Source: Alphaproteobacteria bacterium (GTDB taxonomy: Bacteria; Pseudomonadota; Alphaproteobacteria; JAEUKQ01; JAIBAD01). Taken from it: a DNA stretch of 64,000 bases. Shown piece by piece: positions 29,921 to 39,200 of the stretch (positions are counted from its first letter, which is position 1; each line of letters opens with the position of its first letter). The stretch is taken from positions 24,001 to 88,000 of the forward strand of contig JAIBAD010000001.1 of the NCBI GenBank assembly GCA_019695395.1. The letters run 5' to 3'. The translations under genes were made by a program, and so were the position numbers. The notes under the pieces are model-generated. The model had not been told where the DNA came from and searched no databases. It saw nothing but the letters and a program-made list of their open reading frames with translations.

Positions 29921-31288
29921 ATGATGTTACCTAGTGATGTACACAATATTGAAGATGCAATTAAAATTGTGAAAGAGCGCAATTTAAGCCATATCAAAAT
30001 TGGTCTCTTTGATATTGATGGTATTTTAAGAGGTAAATATATATCCCAAAAAAAATTTTTATCCGCTTTAGAGAATGGTTTAGGATTTTGTGATGTTGTT
30101 GTTGGGTGGGATTGTAATGATCAGATTTATGATAATGCAAAAATAACTGGGTGGCATACAGCATATCCAGATGCACCTGTACGTATAATACCTGAAAGTT
30201 GCCGTTCTATACCTTTAGAAGATAATACACTTCTTTTTCTTTGTGAATTCTTACCCCCTTTTGATGAGGTTTGCCCTCGCGGAATTTTTAAACGCGTTCT
30301 TCATAAAGCAAATCAGCTAGGGTTTAAAGTATATGGTGCATTAGAATATGAGTTTTTTTTATTTAATGAAACACCTGAATCTGTACGTGAAAAAAATTAC
30401 CAAAATCTTGTCCCTATTACACCAGGTTATTTTGGGTATTCAGGATTACGTAGTTCTGTTTGGTCTGATCTTTACCACGAGATTTTAAACTTTTTTGAAC
30501 AAATGAATATTCCTATTGAAGGTTTGCATACAGAAACCGGACCAGGTGTATTAGAAGCTGCTCTTTATGTTGATGAAGGTACACATATCGTTGATAAAGC
30601 AGCCCTTTTCAAGACCTTTATGAAAGTTCTTGCCCAAAAAAATCAAATGATGGCTTGTTTTATGGCAAAATGGTCGGCTAATTGGCCAGGTCAATCAGGC
30701 CATATTCATTTATCATTAATTAAAGATGAACAGGCTGCTTTTTATGATAAAAATAAACCAGATACTTTAAGTGATACGATGAAACATTTTGTTGCTGGGC
30801 AACAAAAATTGATGCCTGAAGTTTTGGCTATGATTGCGCCTACTCTTAATAGCTATCGCCGATTAATTCCAGGATTCTGGGCACCTACCCATGCCACATG
30901 GGGCATTGAAAATAGGACATGTGCATTAAGGGTTATTAAAGGATCCCCCAAATCACAAAGGGTTGAATATCGTATTGCAGCCGCGGATGCTAATCCCTAT
31001 CTTGCGGTAGCAGCAGCTTTGGGTTCTGGTCTTTATGGCATTGAACATAAAATGGATCTTGTTCCAAAAATAGAAGGAAATAGCTATACCCAAGATCATC
31101 CCTCCCATTATCAACTTCCCCCAACTTTGTGGGATGCCACACAAAAATTTAAAAAATCCACAGCCGCTAGAAATTTATTTGGCGATCAATTTGTTGATCA
31201 TTTTGCCATTAGTAGGGAATGGGAAGTACGTGAATTTAATAAAAGTATTACAGATTGGGAACTTAATCGCTATTTTGAAATAATATAA
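29921..31288 (+). CDS. Glutamine synthetase family ligase, candidate gamma-glutamylethanolamide synthetase
   Basis: A 455-residue GS-fold protein clearly different from the PuuA-like paralogue in this window. It has GLFDIDGILRGKYI, VVVGWDCNDQIYDN, YGALEYEFFLF, HTETGPGVLEAAL, GQSGHIHLSL, NSYRRLIPGFWAPTHATWG and QRVEYRIAAADANPYLAVA, so the ATP and glutamate sites look complete. It resembles the GS-like group that gamma-glutamylates small amines, such as Streptomyces GlnA4 (ethanolamine) and IpuC (isopropylamine). Lying between an ethanolamine-type permease and an alcohol dehydrogenase 21 bp downstream, it most plausibly ligates glutamate to ethanolamine. The substrate is inference. It is not the housekeeping glutamine synthetase. 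Confidence 0.82.
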   Translation: MMLPSDVHNIEDAIKIVKERNLSHIKIGLFDIDGILRGKYISQKKFLSALENGLGFCDVVVGWDCNDQIYDNAKITGWHTAYPDAPVRIIPESCRSIPLEDNTLLFLCEFLPPFDEVCPRGIFKRVLHKANQLGFKVYGALEYEFFLFNETPESVREKNYQNLVPITPGYFGYSGLRSSVWSDLYHEILNFFEQMNIPIEGLHTETGPGVLEAALYVDEGTHIVDKAALFKTFMKVLAQKNQMMACFMAKWSANWPGQSGHIHLSLIKDEQAAFYDKNKPDTLSDTMKHFVAGQQKLMPEVLAMIAPTLNSYRRLIPGFWAPTHATWGIENRTCALRVIKGSPKSQRVEYRIAAADANPYLAVAAALGSGLYGIEHKMDLVPKIEGNSYTQDHPSHYQLPPTLWDATQKFKKSTAARNLFGDQFVDHFAISREWEVREFNKSITDWELNRYFEII

Positions 31289-31309
31289 TTTTATGTAAAG
31301 GTTAAATAT

Positions 31310-32482
31310 ATGACACAAGAAATTTTATCTAGTAAATGGAATTATCCAACGACAATTCATTTTGGTAATGGAAAAATTAAAATCCTTTCAGATTTGTGTA
31401 AAAAATCAAATATACGCTCCCCTTTAATTGTTACCGATAAAAATTTAAGCAATACCCCTATAGTTCAGACGGTCTTAAATGAATTAAAAAACAATCAGTT
31501 AAAAGTTAATATTTTTGATAATATTCAAAGTAATCCTGTAGAAAAAAATATTTCTGACGGTGTTACATATTATCAAAACCATCATCATGATGGTGTTATT
31601 GCTTTGGGCGGCGGAAGTGCACTTGATAGCGGTAAAGCTATAGCTTTTATGGTAGGGCAAAGTAGGCCTTTATGGGACTTTGAGGATATTGGTGATTTCT
31701 GGCAAAGAGCAAATGATCAAAAAATAGCACCAGTCATTGCTATTCCCACGACAGCGGGTACAGGTTCGGAGGTAGGACGCGCTTCTGTAATAACTGACGA
31801 AAAAATTCATACAAAAAAAATAATTTTTCATCCTAAAATGATGCCGGTTGCTGTTATATGCGATCCTGAATTAACTATAAAATTACCTGATTTTGTTACG
31901 GCTGCAACTGGTATGGATGCACTAGCACATTGCTTGGAAGCTTATTGTGCGCCAGGCTTTCATCCAATGGCAGACGGTATTGCTGTAGAAGGCATCAGGC
32001 TTGTTAAAGAAAATTTGATGTTAGCTGTAAAAGAAGGTCATAATCTTAAAGCAAGAGCCTGTATGATGGCCGCTGCCAGTATGGGTGCAACTGCATTTCA
32101 AAAAGGATTAGGTGCTATTCATGCTTTAAGCCATCCAATTGGGGCTATTTATAATACCCATCATGGATTAACGAATGCTGTTGTTATGCCTTATGTCTTA
32201 CAATTTAACAAACCTGCAATTGAGGAAAAAATGATACGTCTAAGTGGTTGGTTATTGTTCCCCACACCATCATTCCAAAGCATAATGGATTGGATTTTAA
32301 AACTTAGAAAAGATATTAATATACCTCATACTTTAAAAGAATTGGGTATCGAAGAAAGTAAACTTGATGAATTAGCACAAATGGCAGAGACTGATCCAAC
32401 AGCAGGCGGAAATCCTATTCCTATTAAAACCAAAGAGCTTAAACAAATGTTAGTAAACGCTTGGCATGGTAATTTAAATTAA
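31310..32482 (+). CDS. Iron-containing alcohol dehydrogenase
   Basis: A 390-residue group III (iron-dependent) alcohol dehydrogenase. ALGGGSALDSGKAIA and IPTTAGTGSEVGRASVIT bind NAD(P). The metal site is read from GMDALAHCLEAY, HALSHPIGAIYNTHHGLTNAVVMP. It follows the GS-like ligase by 21 bp and is probably co-transcribed. In this setting it could oxidise the hydroxyl of gamma-glutamylethanolamide, but the family is broad and the substrate unproven. Its last 4 bp overlap the convergent putA. Confidence 0.9.
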   Translation: MTQEILSSKWNYPTTIHFGNGKIKILSDLCKKSNIRSPLIVTDKNLSNTPIVQTVLNELKNNQLKVNIFDNIQSNPVEKNISDGVTYYQNHHHDGVIALGGGSALDSGKAIAFMVGQSRPLWDFEDIGDFWQRANDQKIAPVIAIPTTAGTGSEVGRASVITDEKIHTKKIIFHPKMMPVAVICDPELTIKLPDFVTAATGMDALAHCLEAYCAPGFHPMADGIAVEGIRLVKENLMLAVKEGHNLKARACMMAAASMGATAFQKGLGAIHALSHPIGAIYNTHHGLTNAVVMPYVLQFNKPAIEEKMIRLSGWLLFPTPSFQSIMDWILKLRKDINIPHTLKELGIEESKLDELAQMAETDPTAGGNPIPIKTKELKQMLVNAWHGNLN

Positions 32483-35400
32483 GTTTTATCATGAAGAGAG
32501 AGTAAATCAGCATTCCCCCCTGTTGCTGTTAAATCAACTGTTACAGAACATTCTGTTGTAAAAGCGTGCAAATAATTTGGCCCACCTGCCTTGGGTCCAG
32601 TACCAGATAATCCAACACCACCAAATGGTTGAACACCAACGACAGCCCCTATCATATTCCGATTAACATAAATATTACCCGCTTTTACGCGCTTACAGAT
32701 GTAATGAATTGTTTCTTCAATCCGACTATGTATACCTAATGTTAAGCCAAATTGGGCGGCATTAACAGCTTGAATAACATGGTCTAATTTATTAGCTTGC
32801 CAGCGAATAAGATGAAGAATTGGTCCAAAAACTTCTCCTATTAGGATATCTAATTTTTCAATCTGAAACAAATGCGGTGCAAAAAAATATCCATTATCTT
32901 TATCAACAGATAAAGGTGTAGAAGATAAAAATTTCCCTTTATTTTTTAAAAATATTATATGTTGATTTAATTTTTCTAAAGCCTTTTGATCAATAACCGG
33001 ACCAACATCCGTTTTTAATAAAGCTGGATTACCAACAACTAATTCTTGCATGGCACCTATAAGCATTGTTTCAATACGATCAGCAATATCTTCTTGTACA
33101 AACGCCACGCGACATGCAGAACAACGTTGTCCTGCACTTTGAAAAGAAGATATAATTAAATCACGAACAACTTGCTCGGGTAATGCCGTTGAATCTACAA
33201 TCATAACGTTTTGACCACCAGTTTCTGCAATGAAACGAGCAATTGGTGAGGATCTAGCCGCTAAATTTCGATTAATTGACCAAGCAGTTTCCACAGACCC
33301 AGTAAAAGCAACCCCAGCCACCTTTGGGTCTTGAACTAACTTATTGCCTATTTCTTTACCACTTCCAGGTAAATAATATAAAATATTACGGGGTACACCT
33401 GCCTCAAATAAAAGATTAACAGCAAACCAGGCTATTAAAGATGTCTGTTCTGATGGTTTAGCTAATACAGCATTACCTGTAATGAGCGCAGCTACAACCT
33501 GTCCCATAAAAATTGCCAAAGGAAAATTCCAAGGTGAAATACATACAAAAATACCCCGATTTCGATAGGTAAGTTGGTTACTTTCTCCTGTACTTCCTTT
33601 TAATATAAATGGTTGTATCAAATCATTTTTTGCACATAAAGCATAATAGCGACAAAAATCTACAGCTTCCCGTACTTCAGCTATCGCATCATTTATTGTT
33701 CTACCCGCTTCTCTAATAATAAGGCTAATAAATAATTCTTGTTTTTCTTCTAATAAAAATGATGCTTTTTCAATAATTTCGATACGCTTATTTATATCTA
33801 AAAAATGCCATTCTTCTATATTTTTTAAAGCCAGATCAAATACCTGATCAATGTGTTTTTGATCCGGCCACACAACATGTCCCAGCTGGTCAGAAAAATT
33901 TGCAGGATTAATGACAGTTTGAATTTGATGTTTATTTTTATCTTTAATGACAAAAGAATTAATTTCATACTTTTCATTTATATACGCATTTATTTTATTA
34001 TGTAGGGGACCAAATTCTAAAGGATTAGCCAAATCAATGCCTTTAGAATTTTTTCTAATATTCCCATAAATATTCTCAGGTAATGGAATATCAGGATGAG
34101 GAATTGTTGATAAAGATTTAACCAATGTTTGGGGAGAGGTAATAAGAGTGTCAATTGACAATTTATCATCTGTTAAACGATTGACAAATGATGTATTGGC
34201 ACCATTTTCTAATAATCTACGTACCAAATAAGCTAAAAGATCTTCATACCCACCTACTGGGGCATAAATTCGTACAGGGATATTATTTGTACCAGCAATT
34301 TGGCTATATAAAGCATCACCCATACCATATAAACGTTGGAATTCAAATTCTATATTATTTGCTAATTCTAAAATTGTTGCAACTGTATGTGCATTATGTG
34401 TCGCAAATTGTGGATAAAAAATATCAGAGCAACTAATAATTTTTTTTGCACATACTAAGTAAGATAAATCTGTAGAAGGTTTACGTGTAAAAACTGTATA
34501 ATTAGATAAACCTCTTTCTTGCGCATATTTAATCTGTGTATCCCAATACGCACCTTTTACAAGCCGTATCATAAGTTTTCGTTTAGAAAGTGTCCCAAGA
34601 TGGTAAAGCCATTCTAAAACATCAATAGCACATTTATGATAAGCTTGAACCACAATACCCAGACCGTCCCATTCTTTAAGTTCTGGTTCCTCAATCAACT
34701 TTTCAATTAGATCCAAAGAAAGATTAAGTCTTTCGGATTCTTCTGCATCAATCGTAAATCCAATATGATAAGATTTAGCCAATTTTGCTAAATTAATTAA
34801 TCGAGGTAATAATTCATCCAATACTTTTTGATGTTGAGAAAATTCGTATCGAGGATGTAAGGCAGATAGTTTAATAGAAATGCCAGGATTATTTTTTACA
34901 TTTTTGGATTGAGCTTTTGCCCCAACTTCTATTATAGCTTTTTGATAAGCTTTTTCATATTTTTCTACATCTTCTTTTGTACGCGCTGCTTCACCTAACA
35001 TATCATAACTGAATGAATAGCCCTTTTTATGATAAGCTTTTGATTCAGTTAAAGCTTCTTCAATTGTTTCACCAATAATAAATTGTCCGCCCAAGATTTT
35101 CATAGCTTGCAAAATAGCTTTGCGGATAAAAGGACGTCCACTTCGTGCAATTAATTGATTAAACATTTCTGTAAAATTTTTATTCTGTTTATCGGAACTT
35201 TCTAATCCTATCACCTGACCTGTCAACATCAACGCCCAGGTTGAAGCATTAACAAATATTGATTCAGATTGTCCTATATGTTTTTCCCAATCGGCACTTA
35301 AAATTTTATCTTTAATTAATTTATTCGCTGTTAATTTATCAGGGACACGTAATAAAGATTCAGCCAAGCACATCAAAACTATACCCTCTTGATTAGATAA

Positions 35401-35616
35401 ACTATATTCGTACATAAAAGCATCTAATGTACCTGCTTGTTTTTGGGTGGCTCTTGCTTTTTTTACTAAACCATAGGCTCTTTTATGAATTTTTGGTTCT
35501 AATTCATTTAAAAATTCAGATGCAGATAAAAGTTTCTGCACGATTTTAGTTTCATCAGCCCGATAGGATAAATTGATATTTTTTCTTAATTGTTCTTTTG
35601 TTTTAATATTTTTCAT
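32479..35616 (-). CDS. putA: Bifunctional proline dehydrogenase / glutamate-semialdehyde dehydrogenase
   Basis: A 1045-residue PutA that oxidises proline to glutamate in two steps. An N-terminal helical region (about 1-110) is followed by the FAD-binding proline dehydrogenase barrel (about 160-470, with RLVKGAYWDTQIKYAQ, FATHNAHTVATI and RIYAPVGGYEDLLAYLVRRLLENGANTSFV) and the NAD-linked P5C dehydrogenase (about 540-1035, with SPWNFPLAIFMGQ, FIAETGGQNVMI and the catalytic Cys in SAGQRCSACR). The DNA-binding ribbon-helix-helix domain of enteric PutA is absent, so it should be purely enzymatic. It is convergent with the alcohol dehydrogenase. Confidence 0.96.
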   Translation of the reverse strand: MKNIKTKEQLRKNINLSYRADETKIVQKLLSASEFLNELEPKIHKRAYGLVKKARATQKQAGTLDAFMYEYSLSNQEGIVLMCLAESLLRVPDKLTANKLIKDKILSADWEKHIGQSESIFVNASTWALMLTGQVIGLESSDKQNKNFTEMFNQLIARSGRPFIRKAILQAMKILGGQFIIGETIEEALTESKAYHKKGYSFSYDMLGEAARTKEDVEKYEKAYQKAIIEVGAKAQSKNVKNNPGISIKLSALHPRYEFSQHQKVLDELLPRLINLAKLAKSYHIGFTIDAEESERLNLSLDLIEKLIEEPELKEWDGLGIVVQAYHKCAIDVLEWLYHLGTLSKRKLMIRLVKGAYWDTQIKYAQERGLSNYTVFTRKPSTDLSYLVCAKKIISCSDIFYPQFATHNAHTVATILELANNIEFEFQRLYGMGDALYSQIAGTNNIPVRIYAPVGGYEDLLAYLVRRLLENGANTSFVNRLTDDKLSIDTLITSPQTLVKSLSTIPHPDIPLPENIYGNIRKNSKGIDLANPLEFGPLHNKINAYINEKYEINSFVIKDKNKHQIQTVINPANFSDQLGHVVWPDQKHIDQVFDLALKNIEEWHFLDINKRIEIIEKASFLLEEKQELFISLIIREAGRTINDAIAEVREAVDFCRYYALCAKNDLIQPFILKGSTGESNQLTYRNRGIFVCISPWNFPLAIFMGQVVAALITGNAVLAKPSEQTSLIAWFAVNLLFEAGVPRNILYYLPGSGKEIGNKLVQDPKVAGVAFTGSVETAWSINRNLAARSSPIARFIAETGGQNVMIVDSTALPEQVVRDLIISSFQSAGQRCSACRVAFVQEDIADRIETMLIGAMQELVVGNPALLKTDVGPVIDQKALEKLNQHIIFLKNKGKFLSSTPLSVDKDNGYFFAPHLFQIEKLDILIGEVFGPILHLIRWQANKLDHVIQAVNAAQFGLTLGIHSRIEETIHYICKRVKAGNIYVNRNMIGAVVGVQPFGGVGLSGTGPKAGGPNYLHAFTTECSVTVDLTATGGNADLLSLHDKT

Positions 35617-35635
35617 ATTCGCCTATATAATAATG

Positions 35636-36223
35636 TTAATTAACTGCAAAAGATATAAATAAATTTTTATATAAAAAAGTATAGATATTTTTATTGTTTT
35701 GTATTTCTTGGGTAAAAGCTTTTCTACTATTTAATCCCAATCCTATTTTTTTTAAATATGCTTCTTGTCTGGTCCATTGATAATAAAAAACTTTAGGATT
35801 TTTACAAAAAATTTTCCATTCTGGTGAAAAATCAAGATTTATTTGTGGATCAATATATTCAATATCCACCCCTATTTCTTGAAATTTTGATACTGCAATT
35901 ACACACCAAGACCGACTATAAGACATATTAAAATATAATGATGAATAATTTGTACAAGATTTTATATAAGGTTTACCATACATAGTATAATGAAAAACTA
36001 TATCTTTTGGTAAACAAAATAATAAAGATGACAAAAGATTTCGTAAAACACAATGTCGAACAAGAAAGTTTTTTTTATTTACATCATTTGTGGTTCTATT
36101 AAAAACTACATATTCTTCTTGTTGTAATAAATCCAGATTTGATTTTTCTATAAGATATTTATTACAAATTGAAAAAATATAAAGTTCAATATGGCCATAT
36201 CGAAAAATTGATTGTATCATCAT
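35636..36223 (-). CDS. Sfp-type 4'-phosphopantetheinyl transferase
   Basis: A 195-residue protein with the Sfp-type layout: GKPYI at residues 83-87, FNMSYS at 98-103 (usually FNxSHS, so the His is Tyr102), the magnesium-binding GVDIEYID (Asp120, Glu122) and WTRQEAYLKKIG (Glu154, Lys158) at 150-161. It would attach the phosphopantetheine arm to the carrier domain of the adjacent synthetase. Its start is 5 bp after that gene's stop, indicating a dedicated two-gene operon. Length is somewhat short compared with B. subtilis Sfp. The His-to-Tyr change may alter CoA binding but leaves the metal site intact. Confidence 0.87.
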   Translation of the reverse strand: MMIQSIFRYGHIELYIFSICNKYLIEKSNLDLLQQEEYVVFNRTTNDVNKKNFLVRHCVLRNLLSSLLFCLPKDIVFHYTMYGKPYIKSCTNYSSLYFNMSYSRSWCVIAVSKFQEIGVDIEYIDPQINLDFSPEWKIFCKNPKVFYYQWTRQEAYLKKIGLGLNSRKAFTQEIQNNKNIYTFLYKNLFISFAVN

Positions 36224-36228
36224 GCCAA

Positions 36229-39200
36229 TTATCTATAACGTTTAGCTGGAATTCCTTGCCATGATGTTGTTTTAGGTAATGTTTCATTTTTCATCAATAA
36301 ACTTAGCGCATCAAGATGCGATTCAGCTTCCATAACAGAATCATAAAGTACAACAGCACGTGTATCAATTGATGCATCATGATGTATGGTTACATAAGAC
36401 ATTTTCATTACCCGGTCTTCAAAAAGATGTGTTTGCAATGCAACCATTATATCAATAGCTACATCATTACCTATTCTTACCAAATCAAATTCTGTGATAT
36501 AGCTTGTTGCCATACATGTTCTTTTACCAATCTTTACACCAAACAATCTTAAAATCATTGGTGCCAATGGTGTTTCTATAAAAATTCCTAATAAAGTTGG
36601 CACAACACATGATTCATATAGACCTGTGATCAATTCTGTTCTACGCACAAAAGATGACCATAAAGGCTCCACCCGTGGTTTATATATACCAATCAACAGT
36701 AGTTTTGCTAAAACAACAAAAATCGTCATAGCGATACCTGATCCAATAACAATTGCAGGACTTAATAAAATTAACCATTCACTATGATGATTGATGACTA
36801 AATTAATAACTATATAAAGAGAAATAAATCCTGAAACATAATACAAAGTTGGTGGTATTATAATTCGGAAGAATTCATAAATTAATCTTTGAAGATATAA
36901 AAAGAATGTTGGTTTATATGTTTTTTGTTCGACAAAAAACTGACTTTCTTGACGACGCGGTAAATAAATAGCAGGTGACCCCAACCATGATGTAGCAGGT
37001 TTAGCCTCATCAATTGGTGGGACAGATAAAACACCAATTAAACATTCATTTTGTACCGTATAATGGCCGGGAACATAACTACCATTTCCTATAAAAGCAC
37101 GATATCCCAATTTTGTAAGACCTAAATAAACTTTACCCGCACACACTCTGGCAGGTCCTATACACGCTTGATCAGCGACAAAACTGCCTTCACTAATTTC
37201 TAAAAGGTTTGGTGTAATATGTGATGCCGTTGATAACTCAACACCTTTACCAATTTTAGCTCCTAATAATCTCATGAAGGGTATAAGATATAAAGTTGCA
37301 TAAAGCGAGTAAGTCAATGTTAAAGTTAAATCCATCATTTGATCCGCAATCCATTTTCTTATAAAAAAGAAACTTTCCGTGGAATAAATGCCAGCTTTAA
37401 CTTTGGGCATTAATATTTTTTTAAATAAAATAACAATAATCCATAAAGAGAGAACAAAAGAAAGCCCTGCCCCAAAACTACCAAAAATGTACCATAACCA
37501 ATGCGAAGAATTAATAAGCAAATATGTAATATATAAACTTGGCAATGAAGCTAAGATAGGAACAAGAAAAATAAAAAATATTGCTAGAATAAATGTCAAA
37601 GATAATAATATTTTTTTGTTTAAAGATGTATTTTTTTTGGGGTTATCAATTTTTGCTTGAGTGATAAAATTAGTAAATTTCTTATCTAAACTTGCAGGTG
37701 ATCCCTTCCAGCCTTCCCCCTCTGGAACAATCACACCATTGCCACCTAATAGAGATTGATCATCCAAAGAAGAATTTTTTTCCAAAGTAGAATTAGGCAA
37801 AATAATAGAATTATTTCCAACAAAGCACTGATCAGAAATTTTAATAGATCCAATATGTAAATATCCCCTATCAAAATTTGAACATTTAATATGTGTACCA
37901 TATCCTATATCAACATTATCACCAATATCGATTAAATCAAAAAACCCAAAAAAAGATGTAGCGATATAACAATTTTTTCCAATTTTTGCACCCATCAACC
38001 GATAATAAATATTTATGAATGGTGTACCCGATAATAAAGCTAAAGGAACAGCCGCTTGTATTCTTTGGACAAGCCAACAACGAAAATAATATTTCCCCCA
38101 TAAAGGATAAGATCCACTTCTAAAACGTCCAATAATAAGCCATTTAGCTATAATCGAAAATATAATTGATTGAAGAAAATATATTAAAAAAAATCCAGGA
38201 ACACCAACAAACAAATAGTATTTTAAATTATATGAAGGATTTTGAATTAAAAAATTCCAAAAAATAATAAAAGAAATTGATCCAAATCCCAGCAGACAAA
38301 AAATTGATAAAATTTGAGCCAACCCACATAAAAAATATTTTGTATTAGAAACACGCAAAACAGATTTCATCTGTTTGGGTTGCATTAAAGTCATTTGGCT
38401 ATTGTTGATAATTTTTGCTCTTGCAGCCAGCTTTCTTATTGTCGGATTTGCATAAAGATCCGTAATACTAAGATTTTGCATTAAAGGTTCACGACGTAAT
38501 TTTGAAATAGTCATAGCTGCAAAAAGGGAATGCCCTCCCAAATCAAGAAAAAAATCATCTTCAACAGAAATTTTATTTTGCTTAAATATATCTGCCCAAA
38601 TGTGTTCTATTTTTTCTTCAAAAATACCTTCAGGTGCAATATAATTATCTTTGTCAGTTGTTCCTAAATTAGAAATATCCAAGTTTAAAAGTTTTATGCG
38701 ATCAATTTTACCATTAGGCAATAATGGCCATTGATCTATATTATAAAAATATTTTGGCACCATATAAGATGGCAATTTTTTACTAAGATAATTTTGCATA
38801 TCTTTTATAATATTAGTGTGTTTTTGATTTTCTTGTAGTTTAAAAAAAACTATTAACTCTTTAATACCTGTGATCAATTCTTTAGTGCTAACCACAACAT
38901 TTTGAATATAGGATAATTCTTTAACCACATTTTCAATTTCAGCTAATTCTATACGGTATCCCCTAATTTTTACCTGACTATCTTTACGGCCAAGATATTC
39001 TATATTACCCTCCTGATTATAACGCCCCAAATCACCAGTTTTATAAAGGCGATCAAAAGAATTATGCGAGCCGGAAAAAGGATTAGGTATAAATTTTTCT
39101 TGCGTTAACGCTTCTTGATTTAAATAACCAATTGCAACACCAACACCACCGATGCAAATTTCACCAACCTCACCAGGAGAAATATTTTCCATATTATCAT

